This document shows positions 36,401-45,429 of a stretch of DNA of 64,000 bases, in pieces. A program made the position numbers and the translations under genes. Below the pieces are notes generated by a model. That model did not search any database. It saw only the letters and a program-made list of their open reading frames with translations, and had not been told where the DNA came from. The stretch lies in NCBI RefSeq assembly GCF_945859685.1, contig NC_079149.1, positions 138,734,153 to 138,798,152 of the forward strand. The letters run 5' to 3'. The DNA comes from Eupeodes corollae (taxonomy: Eukaryota; Arthropoda; Insecta; Diptera; Syrphidae). The number at the start of each line of letters is the position of its first letter. Position 1 is the stretch's first letter.

Positions 36401-39400
36401 TAACCAAACCATATCACCTAAGCCACCTCAAAAGGGATACGATACGAACGGTATAGTTGTCGTTCGCTAATAAAATAGGAAAGGGCCAGGTTCTGTGTAC
36501 TCTAAAAGCCACATGAAAGAAGAATAGAAACTGTAAAGGAATTCCATTATCCCAGAGCTGCGAGCGAAGAGAAGAAAAGGAAAGATTAAGTCTGTCTGTC
36601 GCCGCCTTGCTCTTAATTTCCTTTCTTGGATCTCTCCCTTTGAAAGTAAAGACTTGCAAATCTTTTCTTCACCTCCCTGAGATTTTTCTTATATCTACTT
36701 CTACTACTTTCTTCTTTTTCTTTTGGGAAGCGGATTGCTTTGGAGCTCAACCGGAAGCCATTAAAGAGTATGTAACAAAAGCTTTAAGGTTTTACTATGC
36801 TACACCAACCTAACTCCGCAAGTTTACCTATGTAGGTATCTATGAGAGTTATATACCGAGTGAAGGCACATCATGAAGGCTTCATAATGACCATAATCGA
36901 TATCGATTGAAATTCCTCTCATCACTTCCAGCAAGGCATAGCCATAGTCAAGCCATCGTGAGTTCTCGGATGAACTGAACAAAATAAAAAAAAATAAGAA
37001 AGAAAACGCACGTGACATGAAACTTAAGTAATTTTGTTCCACCGTTTCATCGTTTTTACACGATAGGTTTCAGTCTTCGTCTTCGTCCTCTTCTGATGCT
37101 CCCTGAGCGCTCACACTAATGATGTTTCACTGACATATGGCAATGACACGCCAAAAACAAATTTTAGCCTCATGAACTTTTACTGCAGGAAATCTAACAT
37201 TTTGTTCTTTTGGTAAATAGTTTATTGAAATTAAAACAATTTGTCACCATAATATGTCACTTGATGGTTGTTGTTCTTACTTCTTAGTTCGTCCTGCTGA
37301 GAGGATATCTCTTGTCAACATAGAAAACTATGTTTTTTCAGGGTATTATTCCGTTTCGCTTTCTTTTACTAACAATTTGGTATTCTAGAGATAAGAATAA
37401 GAGGCTTACCTGTCATCGTAGACGAATCCAAAGTTGAGGGTGTTTATGTACAAAACAAAGGCTAACGCGCAGCAACCCAAGCTTGTGTAATCCATGCTGA
37501 AATAAGAAGAAAATAATGAATAAATTAAAAATTTAAGGGAATACAATTTATTTTTAAAAATAGTAATTTTTGAGTTGAAGAAAAAGGTACAAAAAACCTT
37601 CAAAAAAGATAATAATTTAAACTTAATCATTTTTTTGGGAGCTTTACAATTTAGTTTAAGTGCAAAATGTTTGCATTCAATCCTTTATTTTTATAATTCT
37701 AGTGATCGAAAAAATTAACTGAACAAAGAGTAAAAAAATAAACTTTAATAAGATTTGAGTAAATTAGTAGAAAATAGCAAAACTTGACAAAAAGAAAAAA
37801 GTAAATTATTTGCTAGAAACCTTTGATATGATTTGTAGTACATACTTGTGCACTCGTAGCACAAAAAGGCTTTAAAAAAAAATACTCTAAAACTTTTTAT
37901 TCTAAGCTAAGAAAATCGTTTTTGAAAACACTGTTATTTGGTAGAAAAAACAAAACTGAAAATCAAAAGAAAATGCAGGTATTTTAAAAATGAAATCCTT
38001 TAGAAAAATGTTGATTTGACATATTCAAAAAATAAGATTTTAAAACGATTAGGGAATATCCGGATAGCAGCTTTCAAAACCATTGTCGGGTTATAAGTCT
38101 ACATTTCAAAGAACTTCCTTTATATTCATAACTGTTTTTCTGCCATTACATGCATGCGTTAAGCACCGGTTTGTCCCGCATCATTGGAAAATTGGTGAAG
38201 TAATTGTCATACCAAAGCAAGGTAAACCACCTGCAGAAGTGACGGCTTACAGACCAATATCGCTTATACCAATTATTTCAAAAGTTTTTCAAAAACTGCT
38301 TCTGAAGAGACTTAGCAAAATCATAGAAGAAAGAAGGTTAATCCCAAACCATCAGTGTGGCTTTAGAAATAAACATTCCACGATAGACCAAGTTCATAGA
38401 ATATCGGATATAATAGAAAAAGCATTAGAAGAAAAACAAGTATGTTCAGCTATTTTCTTAGATGTTTCTCAAGCTTTTGAATAGGTTTGGCATGAGGGAC
38501 TTCGGTACAAACTGCAAAGGGATCTTCCCAGGCAGTACTTTGAAACATTAAAATCGTACATCTCAGACCGATTGTTTAGAGTAAGGTACGATCAAGAATA
38601 CTCGGAACTGAAGAAAATAGAAGCCGGTGTACCACAAGGAAGTGTCCTAGGTCCTACTCTGTATTTACTATACACAAGGAATATTCCAGTTGAAAATCAC
38701 ACCATAATGGCTACTTTTGCAGATGATACCGCAATTTTGGTACCCGATAAATGTGTCTCTAAGGCAGCAGTAAAACTACAAAATGCCGGCCGTCGACACA
38801 GTGAGAGCTTGGACCGAAAAATGGCGTATCAAACTCAATGAAACAAAATCTTCACATATAAACTTTACAAATAAAAAGATAAACAATATTCCAATAATCA
38901 TTAATAATCAAGCTGTACCTTACGCCAATACGGACAAAATACCTTGAAATGACTTTGGATGCAGAGCTTAAGTGAAAAGAGCACGTCAAAAAGAAAAGAG
39001 AAGAACTAAACTTGAAATATAGAAAAATGTACTGATTGCTTGGTAACAAATCTGATTTATCAATCCAAAACAAAATAATGCTGTATAATCAAGTACTAAA
39101 GCCTGTTTGGACCTATGGAATCAAATTATGGGGCTGTACAAAGAAAACAAATACCGAAATCATCCAAAAATTCCAAAACAAAGTCCTTCGTGGAATAGGA
39201 ACCTTGGTACAAAAGAAATACCGATCTACACCGTGACTTACAAATAGAAATGGTTACAGAAGTTGTTAAATAATACGCTGTAACGCACAACCAGAGACTG
39301 CAAAGTCATAGTAATTCTGAAATGGAGTCCGTCTTGAATATAAGAAACCATGTTCGGAGATTAAGAAGAACCAAGCCTCATGAGCTCATGGTCTAAAAAA

Positions 39401-40160
39401 AACAAGGGAAAGTATTAAAAGTTTTAACTTCCCCCAAAGTGATTGTACAAAATTAAGAAAGAAAAATCGGAAGTCGATCCTTCAAGATTGGCCCTGATGA
39501 AGAGGTCGTTTTAGTGGTTAGGAGTCCCACACTACTTGGTGTTGAATACTGCCAAGTGTCTTTTGAAGATTACCTCCTGTCAAAAAAAAAAAACAACTGT
39601 TTCTTGCAGAAATTTCAAAAACTTCCGATTTGTTTTGAACGAACTTGAGAAATTTTTAGTAAAACTCAAATTTAGGAACATAAGTCGCAAATTGATTGTG
39701 GCTTTACTTTTATGAACACAACTGTTGCCATTCTCACGCTCATTTCAAATTACAATTGGCCACAGACTTAAGCCTCAAAACGTCTAAACTGCATCTCTAA
39801 AAGTAGTTAATTATAGAAGTTCAATGGGGCGTATACGCAACTTTTTTATTAATTACATTTCTTTTTTGAATTAATAATGTTCTCTTACTGATGCTTGTGC
39901 ACACATTTTTAGCTTTCACTTTAAAAACTTCTACTTTTTGTTTGTCTAGCTACTTTTTGTTAAACAAGCACAATAATAAGATTTATTTTTAAATACAAAA
40001 ATAAAACATTTTTATTAAAAATTTATATCAGTCAATTTCTAAAATTAAATTGTTATTATTTTTATTTTATTATAATTAATTTTGTTCGATACTTTGAGGA
40101 CATATGTGTTTTCCCGAAATATTGAGAATTCGATATACAAATATTTTCGACTTACCTCAT
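15302..40160 (-). CDS. Tmtc2: TMTC2-like ER O-mannosyltransferase, ten-exon gene model
   Basis: Ten exons with GT-AG borders and compatible phases join into one 962-codon frame plus stop (2889 nt). The protein has an N-terminal membrane half with about 11 hydrophobic segments: residues 6-24, 91-110, 116-134, 144-163, 173-190, 192-208, 219-236, 259-278, 303-321, 523-560 and 585-602. A YDD motif (28-30) follows the first segment. DUF1736-like sequence (about 240-303, with LSFDWGMDAVP) comes next, then a long polar loop (327-522), then TPR repeats (628-962). TMTC proteins are known to add O-linked mannose to cadherin-type domains in the ER lumen; the acidic pair after TM1 is thought to be catalytic. 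The spacing and wording of the TPR part match TMTC2 better than TMTC1, 3 or 4. The family length is near 840 residues in vertebrates; the extra length here is in the polar loop. Introns are 2659, 10405, 92, 112, 8160, 174, 215, 84 and 69 bp. The paralogue number is an inference; TMTC membership is firm. Confidence 0.93.
15548..15705 (-). CDS. Tmtc2: Tmtc2 exon 9: TPR repeats
   Basis: The acceptor is GCACAG before CGGAATTT and the donor is CGAAAA before GTAAGT. It encodes residues 852-904 (AEFLSGLTRGEEALYYRLRA, then NDYSLVVAVATALRLL and EAEAWYRK). It runs through in a single frame and ends in phase 0. Confidence 0.95.
15790..15874 (-). CDS. Tmtc2: Tmtc2 exon 8: TPR repeat
   Basis: The acceptor is TCACAG before AGCAGCAG and the donor is CTATG before GTAAGT. 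It encodes residues 824-851 (RASEAELWFKRALQLAPD, then GVYHHY), the second helix of one TPR and the start of the next. The exon ends after one base of codon 852. Confidence 0.94.
16090..16475 (-). CDS. Tmtc2: Tmtc2 exon 7: TPR repeats
   Basis: The acceptor is ACACAG before TTGCTTAT and the donor is AGAAAT before GTAAGT. It encodes residues 695-823: AYLNLGTSLIAMGK, then SAYLQLGNLYAEQGK, YHRIGDVLGRLQQWDEAEKY and AAHLSYGNMLARN. About three and a half TPR units of about 34 residues are visible, separated by the family-typical spacer around TKTDGTGVRD. Confidence 0.96.
16562..16578. repeat. TA microsatellite in Tmtc2 intron 6
   Basis: An uninterrupted alternating AT run about 17 bases long, upstream of the exon 6 donor and beside a CAA-rich stretch. 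Confidence 0.8.
16650..16735 (-). CDS. Tmtc2: Tmtc2 exon 6: TPR repeat
   Basis: The acceptor is TTTCAG before AGGAATTC and the donor is GGCAG before GTAATT. It encodes residues 666-694 (GILHQNQQNFKNAVENFQRA and IQFRPNLA). It follows an 8.2-kb intron filled with retroelements, but phase and TPR register continue exactly from exon 5. Confidence 0.95.
16794..16806. repeat. GA microsatellite in Tmtc2 intron 5
   Basis: A short GA run followed by a poly-A stretch, about 60 bases upstream of the exon 6 acceptor on the minus strand. Confidence 0.75.
17705..19860 (-). mobile_element. CR1/jockey-like LINE fossil in Tmtc2 intron 5
   Basis: The minus strand encodes, in broken frames, a linker (LNEFFGSFNWSLYFLDTHVT near 19780), then KSTGPNSISPIV (19255), a reverse-transcriptase core (ALLSKMRAFRIDESLLRWIR, NYLSNRSIQVVLDGFKSEI and SGVPQGSVLSPTVFLIFIND near 18660), then LDRIQKRAFKMIGERTI (18160) and the tail TVEYRDSFLNRTSRMWNAL (17900). 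The SGVPQGS motif is intact, but the catalytic FADD region is disrupted by frameshift. The 3' end has an A-rich tail next to TAATTTACAG near 17730. It is in the same orientation as Tmtc2. Confidence 0.88.
19861..24180. other. Tmtc2 intron 5, no recognised feature
   Basis: AT-rich intron sequence with no coding signal. 22100-23000 is less AT-rich but has no domain or splice-supported exon in phase with the gene. Confidence 0.45.
24181..24312 (+). repeat. outer SINE, first part (split by a second SINE)
   Basis: The plus strand starts with GTACCCGTGGCGGTATGATT (tRNA-like head), has TTAATCCCTGCC at the B-box position, then GAGGAATTGAAAAATCCTCC and AGTAATTTTTGTCAT. It stops at GTCATAAAAAAA, where another SINE is inserted. 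The element resumes at 24655. Confidence 0.85.
24313..24654 (-). mobile_element. full-length tRNA-derived SINE inserted inside another SINE
   Basis: On the minus strand the element starts TACCCGTAGCATGATGGTTA and carries an exact B box, GGTTCAATCCC (24590-24580), typical of an RNA polymerase III internal promoter. The body follows (CTCTTGCGAGGAATTGACAA, TTAGCCGTTCGGATTCGGCC), then the tail GTTCACAATGGACTGTTGCG, CCACC and a T/A-rich 3' end. A 12-bp duplication, GTCATAAAAAAA, lies at 24301-24312 and 24655-24666. It is the best-preserved copy in the window. Confidence 0.92.
24655..24800 (+). repeat. outer SINE, second part
   Basis: It continues the outer element exactly where 24312 stopped: GTCATAAAAAAAGCTTTTTC, CATTCAGATTAGGCTTAAAT, GTCCCTTCCATCCCTGAAAT, AAGAGTTGTAAGTTACTAAA and GCCTAGTTCTCTACAGACTA. 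More diverged than the inserted copy, as expected for an older element. Confidence 0.85.
24896..25010 (-). CDS. Tmtc2: Tmtc2 exon 5: first TPR repeat
   Basis: The acceptor is AAATAG before CGCTCGG and the donor is AATCT before GTAAGTAC. It encodes residues 628-665 with the TPR pattern NLGSVL...Y.EAKEVLLEAIKHRPN. The split codon 628 gives Ala, joining NPPK to ALGNLG as in other TMTC2 proteins. Confidence 0.95.
25123..26359 (-). CDS. Tmtc2: Tmtc2 exon 4: DUF1736 region, long polar loop, last membrane segments
   Basis: The acceptor is TTGCAG before AATCGC and the donor is AAAAG before GTATTA. It encodes residues 216-627. The first part is TMTC-typical (YFSTADNPIA, FLYLPVFNFKLL, LSFDWGMDAVP). 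Residues 327-522 form a polar, His/Lys-rich then Ser/Thr/Asn-rich loop with a CxC-x2-C-x7-H-x3-C motif (392-409). The sequence then returns to the conserved FLPATNLFFYVGFVVAERLL, the last membrane segments and the linker WRDEESLYRSAIGVNPPK. The loop lies after a membrane segment followed by Lys-Arg, so it is probably cytosolic (inference). No stop or frameshift occurs in 1237 bases. Confidence 0.96.
26452..27004 (-). CDS. Tmtc2: Tmtc2 exon 3: membrane segments 2-6
   Basis: The acceptor is TTGCAG before ACGTGCC and the donor is GATAAG before GTATGT. It encodes residues 31-215. Family hallmarks are RAIL right after the YDD motif, HDYWGTPL (52-59), SYRPLCVLSF (67-76), HPVHTEAVAGIVGRAD (129-144) and LLFKET (187-192). 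Most TMTCs have a Gly after the KE pair and one residue (KEQG/KELG); here the sequence is KETA. The exon ends in phase 0. Confidence 0.96.
27005..29037. other. Tmtc2 intron 2, 3' part
   Basis: No coding signal. The one structured spot is an inverted pair: TAGTCTCGGTTTCGT at 28353-28367 and ACGAGACCGAGACTA at 28433-28447, able to form a hairpin with a loop of about 65 bases. Confidence 0.45.
29038..29455. mobile_element. MITE-like element B, copy 2 (about 418 bp)
   Basis: The left end GCGCCAGTTACAGCTATCAT, TGGTTTTCATCATTGAAAAC matches copy 1 at 10868. The right end, reverse-complemented, is GGGGCCACTTATAGCTATCA. TAA stands near both borders, which would fit a 3-bp TAA target duplication of the PIF/Harbinger type, but this is tentative. 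The interior has only a short broken frame. Confidence 0.7.
29530..30985 (+). mobile_element. heavily decayed LINE fossil in Tmtc2 intron 2
   Basis: Broken plus-strand frames preserve a reverse-transcriptase piece (CPRNSLLFLLFINDVAD, 29585-29635), a C-terminal piece (LMGNFIKKLFNL-like near 29910, then YLETELQKLLKS-like near 29980) and a terminal piece (FIGICQIFKDQGRYFFGKNT near 30450-30505, followed by LQDIINTLKDND). Order and spacing fit a non-LTR element C-terminus and tail. It is antisense to Tmtc2. The clade cannot be set. Confidence 0.7.
30986..33060. other. Tmtc2 intron 2, no recognised feature
   Basis: AT-rich intron with scattered homopolymer runs. No coding signal or repeat recognised. 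Confidence 0.45.
33061..33325. repeat. unclassified interspersed repeat R, copy 1
   Basis: AAAGCTCACTATTTGGACAG, GTCACTTTTGAAGCTGTAAT and, after about 110 bases, CGTGTTATTTCTTGAATAG match in order a second copy at 45430-45640. The wording resembles the 5' region of mariner-type elements but I cannot show a transposase. Confidence 0.65.
33470..34210. repeat. diverged tandem repeat, unit about 180 bp
   Basis: Four successive units begin near 33496, 33674, 33880 and 34058. Each has a T-run, an AAAATCTACAAAAAT-like stretch, a TTTTGACTCCAATTTCTTTT-like stretch and an ACTTATTTTATCACA-like end; TTTTGACT or TTTCGACT recurs at matching positions in units 1, 3 and 4. Unit 2 carries a SINE scrap. Confidence 0.65.
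33788..33852 (-). repeat. SINE scrap inside the tandem repeat
   Basis: The plus strand reads TTGGGTAGCGCAACAGTCCG, TTCCTGTGCTTGAGTACTGT and CACGGATGGAAGAACG: two pieces of the SINE 3' region joined after an internal deletion. Confidence 0.7.
34211..37409. other. Tmtc2 intron 2, 5' part
   Basis: Very AT-rich. TACAGTA-type words cluster at 34571-34900 (at least four copies, plus one complement). A 72-codon frame at 36824-37042 has no splice sites that would fit Tmtc2. Nothing else recognised. Confidence 0.45.
37410..37496 (-). CDS. Tmtc2: Tmtc2 exon 2: first membrane segment and YDD motif
   Basis: The acceptor is TTTCAG before CATGGATT and the donor is GACAG before GTAAGC. It encodes residues 3-30: a hydrophobic helix (LGCCALAFVLYINTL) running into FGFVYDD. 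In TMTC proteins this is TM1 followed by the acidic motif facing the ER lumen. The exon ends after two bases of codon 31, which completes in exon 3 as Arg, giving YDDRRAI. Confidence 0.93.
38075..39593 (+). mobile_element. jockey-like LINE fossil in Tmtc2 intron 1
   Basis: Plus-strand frames encode RFVPHHWKIGEVIVIPKQGK (38165), AYRPISLIPIISKVFQKLLL (38240), QCGFRNKHSTIDQVHRISDI (38355), a break, KIEAGVPQGSVLGPTLYLLY (38615), the catalytic box MATFADDTAILVPD (38706-38750), and the C-terminal LSIQNKIMLYNQVLKPVWTY (39055). One in-frame stop follows DVSQAFE, and more breaks follow the FADD box. An A-run at 39577-39592 looks like its 3' tail. It is antisense to Tmtc2, 5'-truncated and inactive. 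Confidence 0.9.
39594..40155. other. Tmtc2 intron 1, part next to exon 1
   Basis: AT-rich intron sequence between the LINE tail and the exon 1 donor. No feature recognised. Confidence 0.45.
40156..40160 (-). CDS. Tmtc2: Tmtc2 exon 1, last five coding bases (ATG AG)
   Basis: On the minus strand ATGAG is followed directly by a consensus donor, GTAAGT. Joined to exon 2 it reads ATG AGC ATG GAT, so a start here is in frame and adds Met-Ser before the Met that opens exon 2. Upstream in this frame there is no other ATG before a TAG about 60 bases away. The exon sits in a short GC-rich patch (40160-40200) in otherwise AT-rich DNA, as expected near a 5' UTR. The exon's own 5' end is not visible. If this exon is wrong, translation starts at 37495 and loses only two residues. 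Confidence 0.6.
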
Positions 40161-40224
40161 GCCACAACCGCCACGCCGCACCGCTGCCGCTGCCAAACAA
40201 AAGTCTGATTGAGCAATCTAATAA
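40160..40224 (-). promoter_or_regulatory. GC-rich presumed 5' UTR next to Tmtc2 exon 1
   Basis: A short patch of alternating GCG, GCA and GTG codon-like triplets lies just upstream of the exon 1 ATG, in DNA that is otherwise strongly AT-rich. A second GC-rich patch lies about 650 bases further upstream (40835-40870). Both are compatible with 5' UTR or promoter-proximal sequence. I see no convincing TATA box or initiator. Confidence 0.35.
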
Positions 40225-43200
40225 AACTATAATTATTAATTATTTTTCTAACATCCGTGATTGAACCTTAATTAGTATGAGAAGGTCCGAAGAATTGCTC
40301 TTCAATACCAACTCCTAACTCAACTCAAGGGCTATTATTGATAATTACAGTAATAGAAATGATTTATGGCCGCCGGACTAATTCCCCAATATCTTGCAAT
40401 TATTCCTCCCTCACAAAAAAAAGGCTTGAAATGTTTTTTGTCAGTTTTGCTTTGTCATTACCAACTATTTCCAGTGTTTTATCGCCCTCTCTTCATTGTG
40501 ATAATCAATCATAGTCCCCAACGATGATACAAAAAAGGGATTTGAAAAGGGGTGGAAAGGGTGAGGGAAGGGCGCATTCATAAGCATATAAAGAACGACG
40601 TGTCTAGCGCCTTGAGTATACACAGTTTATGTATATAGTGGCTTGAAGTTATCCTTTTTAATTCGACAAAATTGCTATATTCTTAGCACACAATCTCATT
40701 GAGACACATTTCCTTTAGGGATGACTTCATTATCATTTATAAATATTTATCAAGGATATTGATTTTCAATATACCATATACAACATACACATGGCAGCAA
40801 CCCCATCATGATTTTCGAAAAATAATAGCGACTACGGGGGTGTAAGGCGGCAGCGGCGGCGGTGGCGGGCAGAGTTATGATGGGTTGTATAGTATTGAAT
40901 AGGGTTGGAAATTGGGGGTTTGTCTTTTACATACATACCAAAAGCATATATTATAGTCTCTAAATTCACATTATATAAAGGCCCTACATTACCTTTCCTG
41001 AGAAAGGTATGCAATTTTGTTTCTGTTGATGAATATTTAGATTCCGTTAGGGGTTTGAATTTACATAGAAAAACATTTTAAAATAAAATACGACAATCTT
41101 TTTGGAAATATATAGGAAAACAATTGGAAGTAGGACAAAGGCAGGCACATACGAACCGTACATATATTTGTTGGATAGGATATATGTTCTGGGGCCATAT
41201 GCCGTCTGACCAAATTGCCTGTTTTGCCGGTTAAAGATTTTTTTACTGGCGATTGGTGCCAAATTGAATGGAAAATGTAAACATATTTTCCTCTGGCAGC
41301 CACCACCCCAAAGAAATTAAAATTAAGTGTTTCCACTTAAGAAGGTCAGCAGGCGCCTCAGACAAAATAAAAGAAGAACACAAAATAAAATACAAAATAT
41401 TGAAAAATGAGTCAACATTTTTGTTACCTATAGGTAGACTCTGGCTTCTGGGTGTAGGCTGTTTTGTTATGTTCTGTTCTGTTACTGCTGTGCCATTTAG
41501 CCAATAACAAGGTTTTCACTTTTTTTTGTGTTGTTTTGTTTCAGAGCTAAGGCTTACAAAACTTTGTGGCTTTTTGTTCATAAACTTTTGGTTTCCTTCC
41601 ACTCCAACAACCGACACAGGAAACCTTTATGGAAGTGACATCATTTTACAAGTCATCTTTTATTTGTTTCGAGGGGTTGTTTTGGGGGGTGAACAAAAAA
41701 TATAATAATATAAAAGATATCGTTCAATAAATCAATCATCGAAGCAGGCAGACTTTTGCTAAGGGAAGTTGTTTTTTTTTTTTAATAAATTTAAAGTTTA
41801 TATCAACTTTTAGGTTTGACAGATGGCAGGAAATTGGAAGGGATGAAAGTAGGTTTCCTTTAAAGAACACCATTTTTTTTTTGTATTTATTAAAAGAACA
41901 GTCGTTTTGGGAAATGTGTCTAGCTAATCATAAAGGGAGGATTTTTTTTGTGACTTAAAAATAAAAACCATGACTTTGTTAACCCCTATAATAAAAAAAA
42001 TTCTGAGTTTTCAGATATTGTAACTAAAAAATAAGGAAGAAGTAATTCATGTTTTAAAATATTGATTTTGTTGAAATTCTGAAGAAAATGAAATCGAAGA
42101 TTAGTTTCAAATAGGGTAAGCTACAAAATGAATACAAAACTAACTAAAATTGTGGACGGAAAACATGATTCTTCTCTCTTTAATAATCTTTTTAAAAACC
42201 TCTCATTACTCCCGAAAGATAAAGAACTTTTAAAACAACTTTTGACAGTCTTCATAATATCAGAACACCATTTTATGTATGTACATTTGTTTTCTTCAAA
42301 AATTTAGGAAGAGCCCCAAATATTTGGAATACGAGCTGCGATCTGCTATAAGTCACATTTCTGAATTAAAAATTTACTTTTGTAAAACAATAAATAAATA
42401 GAACATTGTCAAAAGCTTTTCATAGCTTCTATATGCATGAATAATGATTGGTATCGATAAGAAAAGGAAAACAATTATCCATCCCCACATACCAAAGCAG
42501 CAGATGTTGTTCTTCGAACATACCTACCTGCCCCTCTCTTTTGAAATTAAATCAAACGCTTCTTGTCAAACTTAACCATCCAAGTGTCAAACAATTTTAT
42601 ATTTTGGTATGACGTCTAATTTTGTGCACATTAAATATTCAAATCTTAACAACCAATTTTTGAGCTCCCGACGTTTATGAAATTTCCATGCAAATTAACA
42701 ACAAATCTCTATCTCTCTCATGTCCTGACAGCAAGTGCCAGCAACCAATTTCCCTTTTTTGTTCCTGAAAATATATTACAACAGCAGCAGCAGCAACAGC
42801 AGAAGTTGACTATACGAGGATACATAAACAGAGGAGAGGGAGCTAGAGCTGAATTCGAAGCAGGCAAAACATAGAATTTCTAATTATTCACCTAAAATAA
42901 CGGCAGGGAAAATAAAGCTAGCGGCATACTTTTTCCCTTTATATAACTAATACAACCACCCATATAACCACACCGACCATGCCACCGCGCCTCATCCTGC
43001 CGCGCAGCCCATCCTGCGCCCTCAACTTCACGCAAATAAGGGTTTCACGACCGCACAAACATCCCACTGTTGCCAACATCACCCCCCTCACCCCCTGTTC
43101 ACTCATTGTAAACAATTCAGCCCCAAAAACAACGGGTAAACACCACAGGAATCACCTTTAAAAATTGTAACATTTAATTTGTGTTTTCGCCCATTCTATC

Positions 43201-45055
43201 CACCTTCTCTCTCTTTAACAACAACAAAAAAGAAAAAAGTCTAAAGTTTCTACAAAAAGATACAAAAAAGGAAGTTGAAAAATTTCCGTTATAAGGTCAC
43301 GGGGGACTATCTTCCTTGCAATGTGCACAATGGGACGGATGATAGTACTGGTGAAAAATGTTGCAGCACTCATTTACTTTTCCGCAAGTCAGCACATTGA
43401 AACTTCCTTGAAAAAAAAACTCAGGAAATTACAACAAAAAGAAAACACCTTCACTTCGCCCATTATTTGTGGTCTTGATTTTGACATCCCCAATGCAAAT
43501 TGGGACACTTTTTTCCTTAGCTTCAGCAACTTTCTTTTTTCTTCTTTAATTGCGATTCATTTACGAGTCCTCTGATGGCACCAATAAAAGCAGTCGCGAT
43601 CCTTCCTAAGACTCACTTCTAAAGCAAAGTTTTCCCTCGCAAACGAGTTTCAAAGAAGTTCGAGGAAAAAATCCATAAGCTCAAACTTCTGTCTTCCCGC
43701 AGCCAACCCCATCCTTCAAAGGAAATTGACAAAAAATGCAAATGAAGCAGGAAAAGGTACAAACACGAATGCGAACGAACCCTTCCAGGACTCGGTCAGC
43801 TCTTCAACATAGATAACTTCAGATTCAATTTGCCAAGTTGTTGCCGAAGCGCATGGATTGACCAATATGTCCCCCAACCCCACGCTAAGTTGTGGTGGGA
43901 AGCTAGAACCAGTTGAAAGTTTTATACTTTGTGGTGCAACAGTTGAAGAAAACTTGCTCAGCAATTTATTCGCACTTAATACCAATAGTGTGAGTCCGTT
44001 ACTATATCAAATCCATATAGCAATTGGAAAATCACTACAAGGCTCACCACAGTCAGACAGAAAGACAGACGAAGAAATGGATTTTTACGCGTGGAATTAA
44101 TTTATTTTGTGCAACAATGCCCACCGACCGCTTCACTGGCTGTCAAACTGACAAGTGAAGGCTTAAAGCAATATAACGTGTTTCGTATCTTTTCAACACT
44201 TTTAAACATCACCTTCAACAATAAGTTATAACGATGTTCCCTGTTTTTGTTTTTGTATTTTATTGTTGTTGATTTAAGGCATACTCGACGACTTTTACCT
44301 TAACAGGCAGGTATACTTTTAGTCAGAAATACCATTTTTCAACCTGTCGCATCACACAGCTAATGTCCTGTCCATGTGCCATCAGTTTATTTGTGCGGGA
44401 TTCAGTTTCGTGCATACGTTCATTTTGTTGTCGTGACATTTAATGTCTCACATTGGAAATTAATTTAATGTGACATCTTGACACGGAGTGGACAATGTTC
44501 TTTTTCATGACCTCGCCTTTGTAAAACCAAAACCATGTTTTTATTTTGACTTTATTTTTTATTTTTTGCAAAATTAATGAGCGTTTTGCGTTGAGTCTTT
44601 AATTGGCACAACTTTGTCTAATTCAATGCGAAATTTGGCTGTCCCTAAAATTTGAGTAATATTTAGAAGAAAGGAACTTTTCAAGGACTTTAAGAACATT
44701 CTTTTCATGACATTAAGAGCTTCGTTTACATAAAGTAGAAGTTTTGTAAAAAGACATTTTTCAACCGAAAATACAGTTTCTGAATATTAGACCAATATTT
44801 TAACATATCAAGAAGTTTTGTTAACAGATTTTGGCTTTAAAGTGTTTTTCTTTCAATGATAAAAAAGACTGATTCAACAATATCTTGAGAAAAGTTAAGC
44901 AAATTTAAGCACCTACATTTTTGAAGTAGTTTTGAAACGTAAACTGCTGTTTCAAGCCATCTACTCTTCGGGGTTGATAAAATGATAAACTCTATGGTAT
45001 GTTTATCGTATCTTAATTCCTTTCGATTTTTTTGTGCAAGGATTTTTAAATATTT
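40225..45055. other. upstream of Tmtc2, no recognised gene
   Basis: No coding frame with a known domain. Notable points are a GC-rich patch at 40835-40870 and a CAG/CAA run at 42781-42800. Promoter or enhancer sequence of Tmtc2 may lie here, but nothing in the sequence proves it. Confidence 0.45.
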
Positions 45056-45363
45056 AAAAAAAAAACATATTAGGTGGTGCAACAGTCTGTTAAGAACTAA
45101 GGCCTAGTGACTAACAACTCTCAAACATTCCTGTATGCGAGTAATGCTGCCAGTTATAAAGACGGCCTACAATTTTAAGCCGAATCCGAATGGCTCATTA
45201 GAGAAAGCGCTTTTCATGACAAGAATTACTCTTGGAGAATTTGTACAATTCCTCGCAAGAGGCAGTACCCGTAAACAAAAAATTAAGACGGCACAGACAG
45301 ACATCAAACGCAAGACCTCTGGCATGACAGTCCAAAGCAATTACCATCGCGTGACGGGTATTA
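45056..45363 (-). mobile_element. full-length SINE with 10-bp target duplication
   Basis: TTAAATATTT at 45046-45055 and 45364-45373 flanks a copy covering the whole SINE: on the plus strand TAGGTGGTGCAACAGTCTGT (3' end), TAAGGCCTAGTGACTAACAA, CGAATCCGAATGGCTCATTA, CAATTCCTCGCAAGAGGCAG, then the head with a decayed B box (ACATCAAACGC) and ACGGGTA. The run of A at the left is the element's 3' tail read from the other strand. Confidence 0.88.
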
Positions 45364-45429
45364 TTAAATATTTGGATGACGAAAATTGTAAAGTGATGCA
45401 CTTGATATATAAATATAAGCGGAAGTTTC

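Noticed and set aside
36824..37042. Possible extra Tmtc2 exon in intron 2
   Set aside because: Exons 2 and 3 already join within the YDDRRAI motif with matching phase, so no exon is needed, and the frame does not resemble TMTC.
38129..39600. AACTGTTT on both sides of the jockey-like LINE as a target duplication
   Set aside because: The left occurrence lies inside the element's own coding sequence, so it cannot mark the border.
42677..42874. Poly-Gln coding frame
   Set aside because: A CAG/CAA run in a 65-codon frame with no splice support or domain; simple repeat is the better explanation.
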